This document shows, piece by piece, positions 24,665 through 33,348 of a stretch of 64,000 nucleotides of DNA; the stretch's first letter is position 1; each line of letters opens with the position of its first letter. The stretch comes from Chryseobacterium sp. JAH. Its GTDB lineage: Bacteria > Bacteroidota > Bacteroidia > Flavobacteriales > Weeksellaceae. A model generated the notes under the pieces. The model did not search any database, had not been told where the DNA came from, and saw nothing but the letters and a program-made list of their open reading frames with translations. The stretch is from the NCBI RefSeq assembly GCF_001507335.1, contig NZ_LMAH01000010.1, positions 1 through 64,000 on the forward strand, read 5' to 3'. The position numbers were made by a program, and so were the translations under genes.

Positions 24665-26302
24665 ATGTCTAGAAATTCTTGGACTACAAAACGGGATGAA
24701 AAAACCCGACGAATAAAGAGCATCTCACATTTAACAAAAAATGTGGTACTTAAAAAAGAAAATATCGTGGAAGCGCTGGAAATTTTGATCCAGCCTTGTG
24801 ATCTGGTTGTGCTTGAAGGAGATAACCAGAAGCAAGCTTCATTTTTATCAGAATCCTTAGTAAAGGTAAGTTCTTCACGAGTAAACAATTTACATATGAT
24901 CATGTCAAGTATTTCGCGACCTGAGCATTTGGATATTTTTGAAAAAGGTATCGCAAAAAAAATCGACTTCTCTTTTTCAGGCCCACAAAGTCTTCGAATC
25001 TCACAGATGATTGAGGATGGCACTGTGGAGATAGGAGAGATTCATACGTATCTTGAACTTTACGGGAGGCTTTTTGTTGATCTTATTCCAAATGTAGCAT
25101 TGGTTGCGGCTGATAAGGCCGATCCATTTGGCAATCTGTATACAGGACCAAATACTGAAGAGACTCCCACTATTATAGAAGCTACAGCTTTTAAAGATGG
25201 AATAGTGATCGTGCAGGTCAATGAAATCGTTGATGAACTTCCAAGAGTAGATATTCCCGCTTCATGGGTAGATTTCATTGTAGAAGCAGACAAGCCATAC
25301 CAATTGGAAGCGCTATTTACACGGGATCCTAAACTGATTACTGAACTTCATATTCTTATAGGGATGATGACCATCCGAGGGGTTTATGAAAAGCATCAGG
25401 TAAAATCTCTCAATCACGGTATTGGCTTCAATACCGCAGCAATTGAACTTTTATTGCCAACTTACGCAGAGAAACTTGGATTAAGAGGTAAAATTGCAAC
25501 CAACTGGGTTTTAAATCCCCACCCAACCTTGATTCCCGCAATCGAGAGCGGATGGATTGATACTGTACATTGCTTTGGGGGCGAGGTAGGAATGGAAGAA
25601 TATTGTGCAGCAAGACCAGATGTATTTTTTACTGGTAAAGACGGTAGCTTGAGATCAAACAGGGCTTTTGCACAGGTTGCCGGACAGTATGCTATAGATA
25701 TGTTCGTTGGATCCACTCTTCAGATGGACATAAATGCCAACTCTTCGACTGTCGTTTCGGGAAGACTTGCCGGCTTTGGTGGGGCTCCCAATATGGGCCA
25801 TGATCCAAGGGGAAGAAGACATTCCTCAAAAGCATGGATGGATATGGTCACATCAGATGATCCATTGGCTAAAGGTAGAAAACTTGTTGTTCAAACGGTT
25901 GAGACCTTTCAAAATGGTAATACTCCTGTATTCGTAGAATCACTTGATGCCATTGAAGTTGCAAAACAAGCAGGTCTTGCCACTGCACCAGTAATGATAT
26001 ATGGTGACGATGTTACGCACGTCGTTACAGAGGAGGGAGTTGCCTACATTTACAAGGCTGAAGGTGAAATTGAGCGTAAACAGGCACTAAGTGCAATAGC
26101 AGGCGTAACTTCAGTAGGAACAAAAGCAGATGCTAAAGTCATTAAATCTTTAAGAGAAAGGGGAATTGTCGCATATCCTGAGGACCTGGGAATAGGTCGT
26201 ACGGAAGCCAATAGATCTTTGCTGGCAGCTAAAAATGTTAAGGAGCTGGTAGAATGGTCAGGAGGTTTGTATAATCCACCTGCAAAATTTAAAAACTGGT
26301 AA
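24665..26302 (+). CDS. mdcA: Malonate decarboxylase alpha subunit, acetyl-ACP:malonate ACP transferase MdcA
   Basis: 545 aa, the usual length for MdcA. It begins RNSWTTKRDEKTRRI and contains YTGPNTEETPTI, GFGGAPNMGHDPRGRRHSS and the CoA-transferase-like body typical of this subunit. MdcA exchanges acetyl for malonyl on the carrier protein without biotin. The start at 24665 is well supported, with mdcH ending 28 bp upstream. Confidence 0.95.
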   Translation: MSRNSWTTKRDEKTRRIKSISHLTKNVVLKKENIVEALEILIQPCDLVVLEGDNQKQASFLSESLVKVSSSRVNNLHMIMSSISRPEHLDIFEKGIAKKIDFSFSGPQSLRISQMIEDGTVEIGEIHTYLELYGRLFVDLIPNVALVAADKADPFGNLYTGPNTEETPTIIEATAFKDGIVIVQVNEIVDELPRVDIPASWVDFIVEADKPYQLEALFTRDPKLITELHILIGMMTIRGVYEKHQVKSLNHGIGFNTAAIELLLPTYAEKLGLRGKIATNWVLNPHPTLIPAIESGWIDTVHCFGGEVGMEEYCAARPDVFFTGKDGSLRSNRAFAQVAGQYAIDMFVGSTLQMDINANSSTVVSGRLAGFGGAPNMGHDPRGRRHSSKAWMDMVTSDDPLAKGRKLVVQTVETFQNGNTPVFVESLDAIEVAKQAGLATAPVMIYGDDVTHVVTEEGVAYIYKAEGEIERKQALSAIAGVTSVGTKADAKVIKSLRERGIVAYPEDLGIGRTEANRSLLAAKNVKELVEWSGGLYNPPAKFKNW

Positions 26303-26328
26303 TGTTAACAGTCAAAAAATAGCAAATT

Positions 26329-27192
26329 ATGTTACTTGAAAAAAATTGTATTAAGGAACAGGTAGATTCCGCTATTCTTGCTGATCTTGCTGTGCAGGCC
26401 TTACTAGAAGAAGTACGGCTAACGCCTAAGCCAGGTCTTGTGGATGGTGAGAACAATGGATCCCATAATGATCTCACTCTTCAATTAATGGAAAGGTCAG
26501 CGTATACATTACGATCTGTTTTCTTGGAAATGGCGGAATCGGTAAAAGGAAAAAATCCATCCCAGGAGGTGAGAGAGGTTCTTGCAGCAATCGGGCGGAG
26601 AGGAGAATATCAAATGCTTCATTCAACTGGAGGTATCAATACTCATAAGGGAGCAATCTGGACCTTGGGACTGCTCACCGCCGCCGTATCGATTCTACTG
26701 TCAGCACCATCCAATGTACAATTAAGGTATGAGAATATTCTCGATACAGCTGGTACTATCGCAGAATTTCACGATCGTTACATGCCTCCTGTTTTGACAA
26801 ATGGTGGAAAAGTACAAAAGAGATATGCCGTTAGAGGTGCCCGAGAAGAAGCAATAATGGGTTTTCCATCCTTAATGAACATTGCTATGCCTTTTATGAA
26901 AAAATTTGAATGGCAACCTAGGAGTAGTCAGCGGTTAAATGTTTTACTAGCTTTAATGGCGACAGTCGACGACACCTGTATTCTTAATAGAAGTAATATG
27001 GAAACATTGCATTCTGTGAAACAAAAGTGTACGGAAATACTCGATCATGGAGGAATGGGAAAGGATACCAATGCTGAGCGATATAGAGATTTAGATCAAT
27101 ATGTTACACGCAATTGGATATCTCCAGGTGGAAGCGCCGATCTTCTGGCAGCAGCGATCTTTCTGGAAAAAATCATAGTTAATTATAAATAA
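26329..27192 (+). CDS. mdcB: Triphosphoribosyl-dephospho-CoA synthase MdcB
   Basis: 287 aa, CitG/MdcB family. It has LTPKPGLVDGENNGSHND near residue 40 and STGGINTHKGAIW near 105, both diagnostic. It makes 2'-(5''-triphosphoribosyl)-3'-dephospho-CoA from ATP and dephospho-CoA, the precursor of the carrier prosthetic group that MdcG attaches. mdcC follows after 7 bp. Confidence 0.93.
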   Translation: MLLEKNCIKEQVDSAILADLAVQALLEEVRLTPKPGLVDGENNGSHNDLTLQLMERSAYTLRSVFLEMAESVKGKNPSQEVREVLAAIGRRGEYQMLHSTGGINTHKGAIWTLGLLTAAVSILLSAPSNVQLRYENILDTAGTIAEFHDRYMPPVLTNGGKVQKRYAVRGAREEAIMGFPSLMNIAMPFMKKFEWQPRSSQRLNVLLALMATVDDTCILNRSNMETLHSVKQKCTEILDHGGMGKDTNAERYRDLDQYVTRNWISPGGSADLLAAAIFLEKIIVNYK

Positions 27193-27199
27193 AATAAAT

Positions 27200-27499
27200 A
27201 TGGAGTCATTTTCATTCAAATATCCAGCATCTAAATCTGTCTTACAGAGAGCACATACAGGAGTTGTAGGCTCAGGTGATCTGGAAATCTTACTAGAACC
27301 GACGACATCTGCGGAATCTGAATTTGTTGTCAGAACAGCATCAGACGGCTTTAAGGAAATATGGGAAAAAGTGTTTAAAAGATTTGTAGCCCTTAATGAT
27401 GTGCAGGCAAAAATAACCCTAAACGACTTTGGAGCGACACCTGGCGTTGTAAGTCTTCGCCTTGCTCAGGTTCTTGAATTAGCAAATAAAAAAAATTAA
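27200..27499 (+). CDS. mdcC: Malonate decarboxylase acyl-carrier subunit MdcC (delta)
   Basis: 99 aa, the carrier subunit. The prosthetic-group serine lies in GVVGSGDLE (Ser25), and the C-terminal part FGATPGVVSLRLAQVLE is typical. It carries the malonyl and acetyl groups between MdcA, MdcH and the decarboxylase subunits. It is followed after 3 bp by the fused decarboxylase gene. Confidence 0.93.
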   Translation: MESFSFKYPASKSVLQRAHTGVVGSGDLEILLEPTTSAESEFVVRTASDGFKEIWEKVFKRFVALNDVQAKITLNDFGATPGVVSLRLAQVLELANKKN

Positions 27500-27502
27500 A
27501 AT

Positions 27503-29155
27503 ATGTTAAAAAATAGTTTCATAGAGTTGAACGGACGTCAACGTGCCATTGCTCTTTTGGATATTGGTAGTTTCAGGGAGGTGTTAGGGCCTTTTGACAG
27601 AATAGAATCGCCACATTTAGCGGCTCAAGGTATTGTGCCGCAAAGTGATGATGGTGTTATCATCGGAAAAGGTGCTTTTAAGCACCAGCCTGCTGTCATT
27701 ATTTCGATTGAAGGTGCTTTCCAGGGCGGAGGTATTGGAGAAGTTGGCGGAAGTAAGATCGCCGGAGCACTTGAGCATGTTTTAAAAGAAAATAAGATTG
27801 GTAAAAAAATAATACCTGTTATTATTTTTGATACTGGAGGGGTTCGTCTTCAGGAAGCTAACTATGGACTTCTGATGATCTCTGAAATCCAGTCAGCCAT
27901 TGTCGCACTGAGGGAATACGGTCCGGTCATCGGACTTATTCCAGGAAATGTGGGGAGTTTTGGGGGAATGTCGATTACAGCTGCATTATGTTCAGAATTA
28001 ATTATGACAGAAACAGCTCGTTTTGGACTCAATGGTCCCGAAGTAATTGAACAGGAAGCAGGAATTACTGAGTTCAACTCCAAAAACAGAGCACTGGTCT
28101 GGAATACGATTGGAGGGATGGCGAGATATGAGATGGGACTGGTTGATCAATTGGTTGAAGACGATGTGGAACTTTTTAGAAATGCTATCCATACAGCAAT
28201 CAGTAAAGAATTTTCTGTGCCCCGAACACAACAGATTTCTAAGTTTTTATCGACAGTCAATCAGTTGGATCCCACCGTTAAGAACCGCAAAGAATCGGTA
28301 CTTCAATTGTTAGAAAACAAAATGACACAGGTTCCTGATCGTATTGATGCTAAAACGCCAAGTCGAGGAAGAACCTGGTTTACGACTTTCACAAAGGGGG
28401 TGGAGTCAATTAGTAAGTATCCGACCGTTTTAGTAGCTGATAGAGAATTTGAAGGAAAAATGACGAGGTTTGTTGCTATTGTACCCAATGAAAAAAACCG
28501 CTTTCCTAGAGCAATTCACGGTGAAGTTGGATTACAAGAAGGATGGGTACTGGCAAAGTACATCAGAGAAGCTATTGAGGATGATGCAGATAAGATGATC
28601 AAAAGAAACTTTGTGGCGATAATTGATGTTCCAAGCCAAGCATATGGATTTAATGAAGAGCTATTGGGCATTCATTATGCCTGTGCTGCAAGTGCAGACG
28701 CATATGCAACAGCACGATTAAAAGGACATTCTGTTATAGGTGTAATTGTGGGAAATGCAATCTCAGGGGCATTTTTAGCACATGGTCTTCAATCGAGCAG
28801 GCTGATTGCACTCAATGACAAAGATATCAACGTGCAGGCAATGTCCAAGCAGTCTGCTGCCCGTATTACTAAACGTACTATAGCAGAATTAGAAGAAGTA
28901 ACTAAAAAAGTTCCTGCCATGGCGTATGATATCAATAGTTATTACACTTTAGGTGCTTTAGATACTTTGATCGACGTTGAAAATGCCAATTTTCCTACTA
29001 CTCATGATTTTGAAAAAGTATCAATAGAATTATCAAAAGCTATCGAAGCAAATGACCACTCACTTTCACAGCGTCTTAAAACAAAAAATGCAGTTGAAAG
29101 CGGGCGTAAGAGCTCAATAGTTGTCAGATCCAAAATAGAAGAACAATGGAACTAG
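27503..29155 (+). CDS. mdcDE: Fused malonate decarboxylase beta and gamma subunits (MdcD-MdcE)
   Basis: 550 aa. Residues 1-265 are MdcD (FQGGGIGEVGGSKIAGALEH, GLIPGNVGSFGGMS, an ACC-carboxyltransferase-like fold). Residues about 285-550 are MdcE (SRGRTWFTTFTKG, VGNAISGAFLAHGLQ). Together they decarboxylate malonyl on MdcC to acetyl and CO2. In the well-known Klebsiella and Pseudomonas clusters these are two genes; here one frame spans both with a linker near 265-285. The last 10 nt overlap mdcG. Confidence 0.93.
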   Translation: MLKNSFIELNGRQRAIALLDIGSFREVLGPFDRIESPHLAAQGIVPQSDDGVIIGKGAFKHQPAVIISIEGAFQGGGIGEVGGSKIAGALEHVLKENKIGKKIIPVIIFDTGGVRLQEANYGLLMISEIQSAIVALREYGPVIGLIPGNVGSFGGMSITAALCSELIMTETARFGLNGPEVIEQEAGITEFNSKNRALVWNTIGGMARYEMGLVDQLVEDDVELFRNAIHTAISKEFSVPRTQQISKFLSTVNQLDPTVKNRKESVLQLLENKMTQVPDRIDAKTPSRGRTWFTTFTKGVESISKYPTVLVADREFEGKMTRFVAIVPNEKNRFPRAIHGEVGLQEGWVLAKYIREAIEDDADKMIKRNFVAIIDVPSQAYGFNEELLGIHYACAASADAYATARLKGHSVIGVIVGNAISGAFLAHGLQSSRLIALNDKDINVQAMSKQSAARITKRTIAELEEVTKKVPAMAYDINSYYTLGALDTLIDVENANFPTTHDFEKVSIELSKAIEANDHSLSQRLKTKNAVESGRKSSIVVRSKIEEQWN

Positions 29156-29781
29156 CGGCGCACGATCTTCTGGGTTTTGATACCATAAATAACCTACTGT
29201 CGGATGAACCTCTACCATTTTGGGCTTTAGATACCTTAAAGGAGAGTTTCCTTGCAGTTGTTCGCAGAGATGCTCACTATAAAAAAAATAGGATACCAGT
29301 GGGGTTAAGGGGAATTGAGCGTGGGCAGCGTTTTGCAGCATGGATCGACGATCAACATATAACAAAGGTCATCAGCCCTATGTCCCTAACGGATCCTCTA
29401 AGCTGGAAAATGAAATACAATGGTAGGATGCCTAATCCTGTTAAGACTCTTATTGCGATCACATCTTTGATGAATCAAAGATTGGACTCTCTTTGGGGGC
29501 CGGCTGGTAGTGTTGCCTACGAGCTTGCAACAGGGTACAAGTCTATAAAAGATACAAGTGATTTGGATCTGGTGATTCGTACATCGAAGAGAATTTCGAT
29601 TGGGGAGGCAAAGGATTTACTCAATGATATCCAAAATTTATCAAGCAGCAGGCTTGATATTCAACTCGATACACCTAAGGGTGGAGTCTCCCTCGTAGAA
29701 TATACCAGATCTGACAAGATTTTGATAAAGACCAATCATGGCCCTTTCTTGCACGACGCAAGAACTTTATGGTCGAAATAA
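29146..29781 (+). CDS. mdcG: Phosphoribosyl-dephospho-CoA transferase MdcG
   Basis: 211 aa, holo-carrier synthase of the MdcG type. It has VPVGLRGIERGQRF near residue 50, WGPAGSVAYELATGY near 118 and the nucleotidyltransferase acidic motif TSDLDLVI near 138. It transfers the MdcB product to Ser25 of MdcC. The start codon lies inside the end of mdcDE (10-nt overlap), so the two are translationally coupled. It closes the operon; no MdcF or MdcLM malonate transporter follows. Confidence 0.9.
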   Translation: MELAAHDLLGFDTINNLLSDEPLPFWALDTLKESFLAVVRRDAHYKKNRIPVGLRGIERGQRFAAWIDDQHITKVISPMSLTDPLSWKMKYNGRMPNPVKTLIAITSLMNQRLDSLWGPAGSVAYELATGYKSIKDTSDLDLVIRTSKRISIGEAKDLLNDIQNLSSSRLDIQLDTPKGGVSLVEYTRSDKILIKTNHGPFLHDARTLWSK

Positions 29782-30003
29782 AATATTAGATTGATGATCT
29801 GAACTATAAATTCATTGAGTAAATATAAAGTTTTAATGAAGATATCTATTTTAGTTGAATTATCAGTCTATTTACAAACGTGGGAATTGGAGGATTATAG
29901 GATATCTATAATTTGGTTGAAAGTAATGTTAAATGTTCTAGTTACTAATAAATAGTATGTTGCAGCAGATGTTATTAAGGAAGTTTCAAATCCGTAAATC
30001 ACG

Positions 30004-30153
30004 GTGAACGTTGTAGAATTATCATTTTCTCCTTTGGCAATTGTATTAATTGGAGGTCTAATCAGCTCAACGATTCTCTCAAGAATTATTACTCCTGTGA
30101 TGTACAAGCTCATTCCGCTAAGTCTGGATATTGAAAAAGAAGATGAACATTAA
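30004..30153 (+). pseudogene. 3' remnant of an RND heavy-metal efflux pump (CusA/CzcA type)
   Basis: The last 50 codons of an RND transporter survive: SPLAIVLIGGLISSTILSR, then IITPVMYKLI and a stop. This is the final transmembrane helix and tail seen in CusA/CzcA proteins. The sequence before it (29782-30003) has stops in all frames I followed and no recognisable upstream RND part, so the rest was lost. It lies between mdcG and a bidirectional terminator. Confidence 0.72.
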
Positions 30154-30205
30154 AAACCTGAGTTGCTTATAATCAAGGTCTGGTTATGAAGATCTTATTC
30201 AAAAA

Positions 30206-30246
30206 AAATCTGCTTATCAATCAATTAAATTTTGATAAGCAGATTT
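30206..30246. terminator. Bidirectional terminator
   Basis: A perfect 15-bp stem AAATCTGCTTATCAA/TTGATAAGCAGATTT with an 11-nt loop, A-rich on the left and T-rich on the right. It lies between the RND remnant (+) and the converging hydrolase gene (-), and probably was shared by both. Confidence 0.85.
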
Positions 30247-30265
30247 CTAGATTTTATTATTAATC

Positions 30266-31357
30266 TCATTTCAAATTTTTCTTGAAAAATGTTGCAAGCT
30301 TTTCAAACGGAATCAGGTCGGTCTTATCATAAAGATCAACGTGTCCTGCCCCTTTCACGTAGAACAGCTCCTTCGGTTGTCCTGCACGTTTGTAAGCATC
30401 TTCACTAAATTCCTTTGAATGTGCATGATCTCCCGTTATAAATAACATTGGACGCGGTGATATCGTTTCGATATCTTCAAATGGATAAAAATTCATAAAT
30501 TTTGTATTGCTGCTCAGAGTAGGATGGGTTGTGGTCAATTTTGTAGCTCCCTTCGGCGTAAATTCTCCTCTTGGAGTGCGGTAAAAATCGTAAAATTCGC
30601 GCTGAATCGGGTCTGTATTAGCCTCCAACTTATCAACTGTTCCACCTGTTAATTTCACTTCTGCTCCTGAGAACTCTGCATAGCGCTGTTCAGCAGCCTG
30701 CGCGATGATCTGTTTTCTCTGATCTATTGTTAATGAATGTTGCAGTGCATTACGATTCGCTGATCCCATATCATACATACTTACTGTGGCAATGGCTTTC
30801 ATCCTAGGGTCTATCTTTGCGGCGCTGACTACAAAACTTCCACTACCACAAACTCCGATCACGCCTATATTGTTTCTGTCAACGAAATCACGAGTGCCCA
30901 AATAATCTACTGCTGCACTGAAATCTTCAGCATAAACATCCGGTAAAACGGCATTTCGTGGCTCACCTTCACTTTCGCCCCAGAATGACAGGTCGATTGC
31001 TAAGGCAATAAAACCTCGGTCTGCCATATTTGAAGCATACACATCCGCACTCTGTTCTTTTACAGCTCCCATAGGATGTCCCACAATAATGGCTGGATGC
31101 TTTCGGGATCTGTCTAAATTTTTTGGAATGAATAGGTGCCCTACAACATCCATTTTATATTGGTTTTTGAAACTAACTTTATAAAGTTCAACATTATCAT
31201 TAACTTTAAAGGTAGTGAATTCCTTTGACGAGATTTTTTCCATTTTTTCTGTTTTTAGTGTCTGTTCTTTTTGGGCGGTTCCCTGCTGTGTCATCTTATT
31301 GCAAGAAAATCCAAAGACTAGTAGAGTGCCTGCCGTGAACAATTTTAAATATTTCAT
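30266..31357 (-). CDS. Alpha/beta hydrolase lipoprotein
   Basis: 363 aa with a lipoprotein signal ending at Cys19 (LLVFGFSC). The alpha/beta hydrolase domain starts near residue 60 (PAIIVGHPMGAVKEQS). The nucleophile elbow reads GVCGSGSF, so the usual serine position (G-x-S-x-G) is held by Cys170, as in dienelactone-hydrolase-like enzymes; Ser172 is the alternative. The likely acid and base are in ITGDHAHS and GAGHVDLY near the C-terminus. It resembles the YcjY-like hydrolases of flavobacterial AraC regulons. An AraC-type direct-repeat operator lies 72 bp upstream. Substrate unknown. Confidence 0.85.
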   Translation of the reverse strand: MKYLKLFTAGTLLVFGFSCNKMTQQGTAQKEQTLKTEKMEKISSKEFTTFKVNDNVELYKVSFKNQYKMDVVGHLFIPKNLDRSRKHPAIIVGHPMGAVKEQSADVYASNMADRGFIALAIDLSFWGESEGEPRNAVLPDVYAEDFSAAVDYLGTRDFVDRNNIGVIGVCGSGSFVVSAAKIDPRMKAIATVSMYDMGSANRNALQHSLTIDQRKQIIAQAAEQRYAEFSGAEVKLTGGTVDKLEANTDPIQREFYDFYRTPRGEFTPKGATKLTTTHPTLSSNTKFMNFYPFEDIETISPRPMLFITGDHAHSKEFSEDAYKRAGQPKELFYVKGAGHVDLYDKTDLIPFEKLATFFKKNLK

Positions 31358-31422
31358 TTCTGTATATTTTGGTTGTTATTAATAATGCAAAATTCCTACT
31401 TTACAATCACTTTTGATTGATA

Positions 31423-31457
31423 CACAATACTGTTTTATTTACCTTTTTTACTGATTT
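31423..31457 (-). promoter_or_regulatory. Direct-repeat operator A (AraC type)
   Basis: Plus-strand sequence ACTGTTTTATTTACC is followed by ACTGATTTT, with the two ACTG half-sites at 31429 and 31450, 21 bp apart. The same arrangement occurs at 33259/33280 and 62181/62202 and partly at 32831. It lies upstream of the minus-strand hydrolase. Confidence 0.6.
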
Positions 31458-31573
31458 TAAATATTTTAGGAAAATAGAGTAGTGTGAACTTTTTAATGAT
31501 CTTAGAATTTACTGATTATAATTAAAGTCTTTTAACAGTAAGATTATTTTACTGGCAATCACTAAAATGAATT

Positions 31574-32746
31574 CTAACAATTTTTTTTAAGAGCAGGAAT
31601 GGCTAACGCAACAGCCAGTATCAAAACGACTGACCCCAATCCCAATGCTACATTAATTCCGAGCTTGTCAAAAATCAATCCTCCAACTCCGGCACCAACG
31701 GTAAGGGCTATTTGAGTAAAGGCAACTAAAAGACTTCCGGCAGTTTCTGCTTGGTCTTTCGCTGACTGGGTCAGCCAAGTTGGCCATCCGACTTGTACAC
31801 TTCCAAATGAAAATGCAAAAAGTGCAATAAATAAGATCGCAAATTTTAATTCGGCTCCCAGTAAAATGACAAAAAGTATGGACACTGCCATCAAAACAGG
31901 TGAAAGGGTTAAGGTGAGAAAAAGGCTTTTTTGCAGAAAGAATTTTGCGGCTATTGCTCCTAGAAGATTAGCAATACCATACACCAGTAAAGCAAGAGAA
32001 ATCGTATTTCCCGTCAGATGCGTGACATTCTCCAAAAATGGTCTGAGGTAGGTAAAAAAAATGGCATATCCCACAAAGGAAAACATATTTGCTAACAAAC
32101 CGGTTCGCACAGTTTTATTTTTTAATAAATCTGCAAAAGACCTTAGTTTTGTTGGGATTGCAGGTGGCATCGATGGTAGAGAAATGATCTGCCATACGAA
32201 AGATATTCCGCCAATAATGGCGACCAAAAGAAAAACGTAACGCCAGCCGATCAGCCCGTCAAGAAAACTAGCCAAAGGTCCAGATATTACGGTGGCAATA
32301 GAGACCGCACTGAAAACGATACTTAATGCTTTTGGAACAAATTTTTCGGGTACCAACCTCATTGCAATTGAAATCGACAATGCCCAAAAACCACCTACCG
32401 CAATCCCTAATAATATACGTCCCAGCATCAGCACGAAAAAGTTTGGAGCAAAGGAAACGAGAAGACTTGAGATAATTTGCAATAGTGAGAAGGACAGCAC
32501 TACGTAGCGTCGATCTACTTTTTGGGTTACCACACTAATCAGCAAGCTGGAAAACATTGCTACAAATGCCGTTACAGACATCGTTTGTCCTGCGGCTCCT
32601 TCAGTGATACTTAATTCGTTTGCAATAGGCGACAATATGCTAACAGGTAAAAATTCTGCGGTAATCAATCCTGCAACTCCCAATGCCACGGCATATACAG
32701 CCATCCATCTTGGTTGCTGAATTGTTATATTATGATTATTATCCAT
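31574..32746 (-). CDS. MFS transporter (DHA1, AraJ/YdhP-like efflux)
   Basis: 390 aa with 12 transmembrane segments. After a short cytoplasmic lead, helix 1 (VYAVALGVAGLITAEFLPVS) and the loop 2-3 region (VTQKVDRRYVV) fit the DHA1 drug/sugar exporter group, as do LLGIAVGGFWALSISIAMRL and a second half that begins near residue 200. It is separated from the downstream hydrolase by 216 bp and has its own copy of the direct-repeat operator upstream. It therefore probably belongs to the AraC regulon of 33349. Substrate unknown. Confidence 0.9.
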   Translation of the reverse strand: MDNNHNITIQQPRWMAVYAVALGVAGLITAEFLPVSILSPIANELSITEGAAGQTMSVTAFVAMFSSLLISVVTQKVDRRYVVLSFSLLQIISSLLVSFAPNFFVLMLGRILLGIAVGGFWALSISIAMRLVPEKFVPKALSIVFSAVSIATVISGPLASFLDGLIGWRYVFLLVAIIGGISFVWQIISLPSMPPAIPTKLRSFADLLKNKTVRTGLLANMFSFVGYAIFFTYLRPFLENVTHLTGNTISLALLVYGIANLLGAIAAKFFLQKSLFLTLTLSPVLMAVSILFVILLGAELKFAILFIALFAFSFGSVQVGWPTWLTQSAKDQAETAGSLLVAFTQIALTVGAGVGGLIFDKLGINVALGLGSVVLILAVALAIPALKKNC

Positions 32747-32823
32747 TAATTATTTTTTTAATTTTTCACAAAAAAAACAGGGACTGTATAATCAATTCCC
32801 TGCTTATCAATTATCAATTATTT

Positions 32824-32860
32824 ATACAGTACTGTTTTATTTAACCACTTTAAGATTGTA
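32824..32860 (-). promoter_or_regulatory. Direct-repeat operator B (AraC type), one degraded half
   Basis: TATACAGTACTG then TTTTATTTAACC matches sites A and C across the first half-site (ACTG at 32831). The second half, expected near 32852, is only partly conserved (AAGATTG). It lies 85 bp upstream of the MFS gene start. Confidence 0.5.
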
Positions 32861-33252
32861 ATCCAGCAATTCATTCTTGTTTTTTAACTGATGATCACTT
32901 GGCACTTTTAGATAGCAAACAGCAGTTCTATAGTAATCTGAAAAAATTTCATTCTTAATTTGTAAATTTTTATTTATCACAAAGAGTATTTGTTCAGATG
33001 TAATGGCTGATTGTTTAAATATTCAATTATTCCTTAATTGTAGGCTCTTAAGATCAGGTTCTTAATATTTTCCAATTGTAATCTTCATAAGCTATATGGC
33101 TTTTGCTAGCAGGAATTCTTCATTGTCTAAGGTATTTTTATAACTGTTTGATTTTCAAATTTTCTTTCTTATTGTTATCTCACACATTAAATTAATACCT
33201 GTACTAAATCGACATTGCAAATTTCCCATTTCAGGCGTATTAGTATTTTATA
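32861..33252. other. Intergenic stretch without a gene
   Basis: AT-rich sequence between the divergent MFS and AraC genes. I see no open frame with coding character on either strand. An imperfect hairpin CAGGGA..TCCCTG lies just to the left at about 32789-32812, between the MFS start and operator B. Confidence 0.4.
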
Positions 33253-33288
33253 TAGAATACTGTTTTATTTACCATTTTTACTGATTTT
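33253..33288 (+). promoter_or_regulatory. Direct-repeat operator C (AraC type)
   Basis: AATACTG at 33256 and ACTGATTTT at 33280: ACTG half-sites at 33259 and 33280, 21 bp apart, in the same direction. The site ends about 36 bp before the -7 box of the AraC gene, a normal place for an activator. It is the best-conserved copy together with A. Confidence 0.65.
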
Positions 33289-33322
33289 GCTGATTATGAG
33301 TACATCACATCATTTTGATTGT

Positions 33323-33330
33323 TAAATTTG
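33323..33330 (+). promoter_or_regulatory. -7 box of the AraC gene
   Basis: TAAATTTG fits the Bacteroidota TAnnTTTG element. Transcription would begin near 33337, which makes the ATG at 33349 the start and excludes the upstream TTG at 33319. Confidence 0.5.
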
Positions 33331-33348
33331 CATGGTAGATTTTTAATT

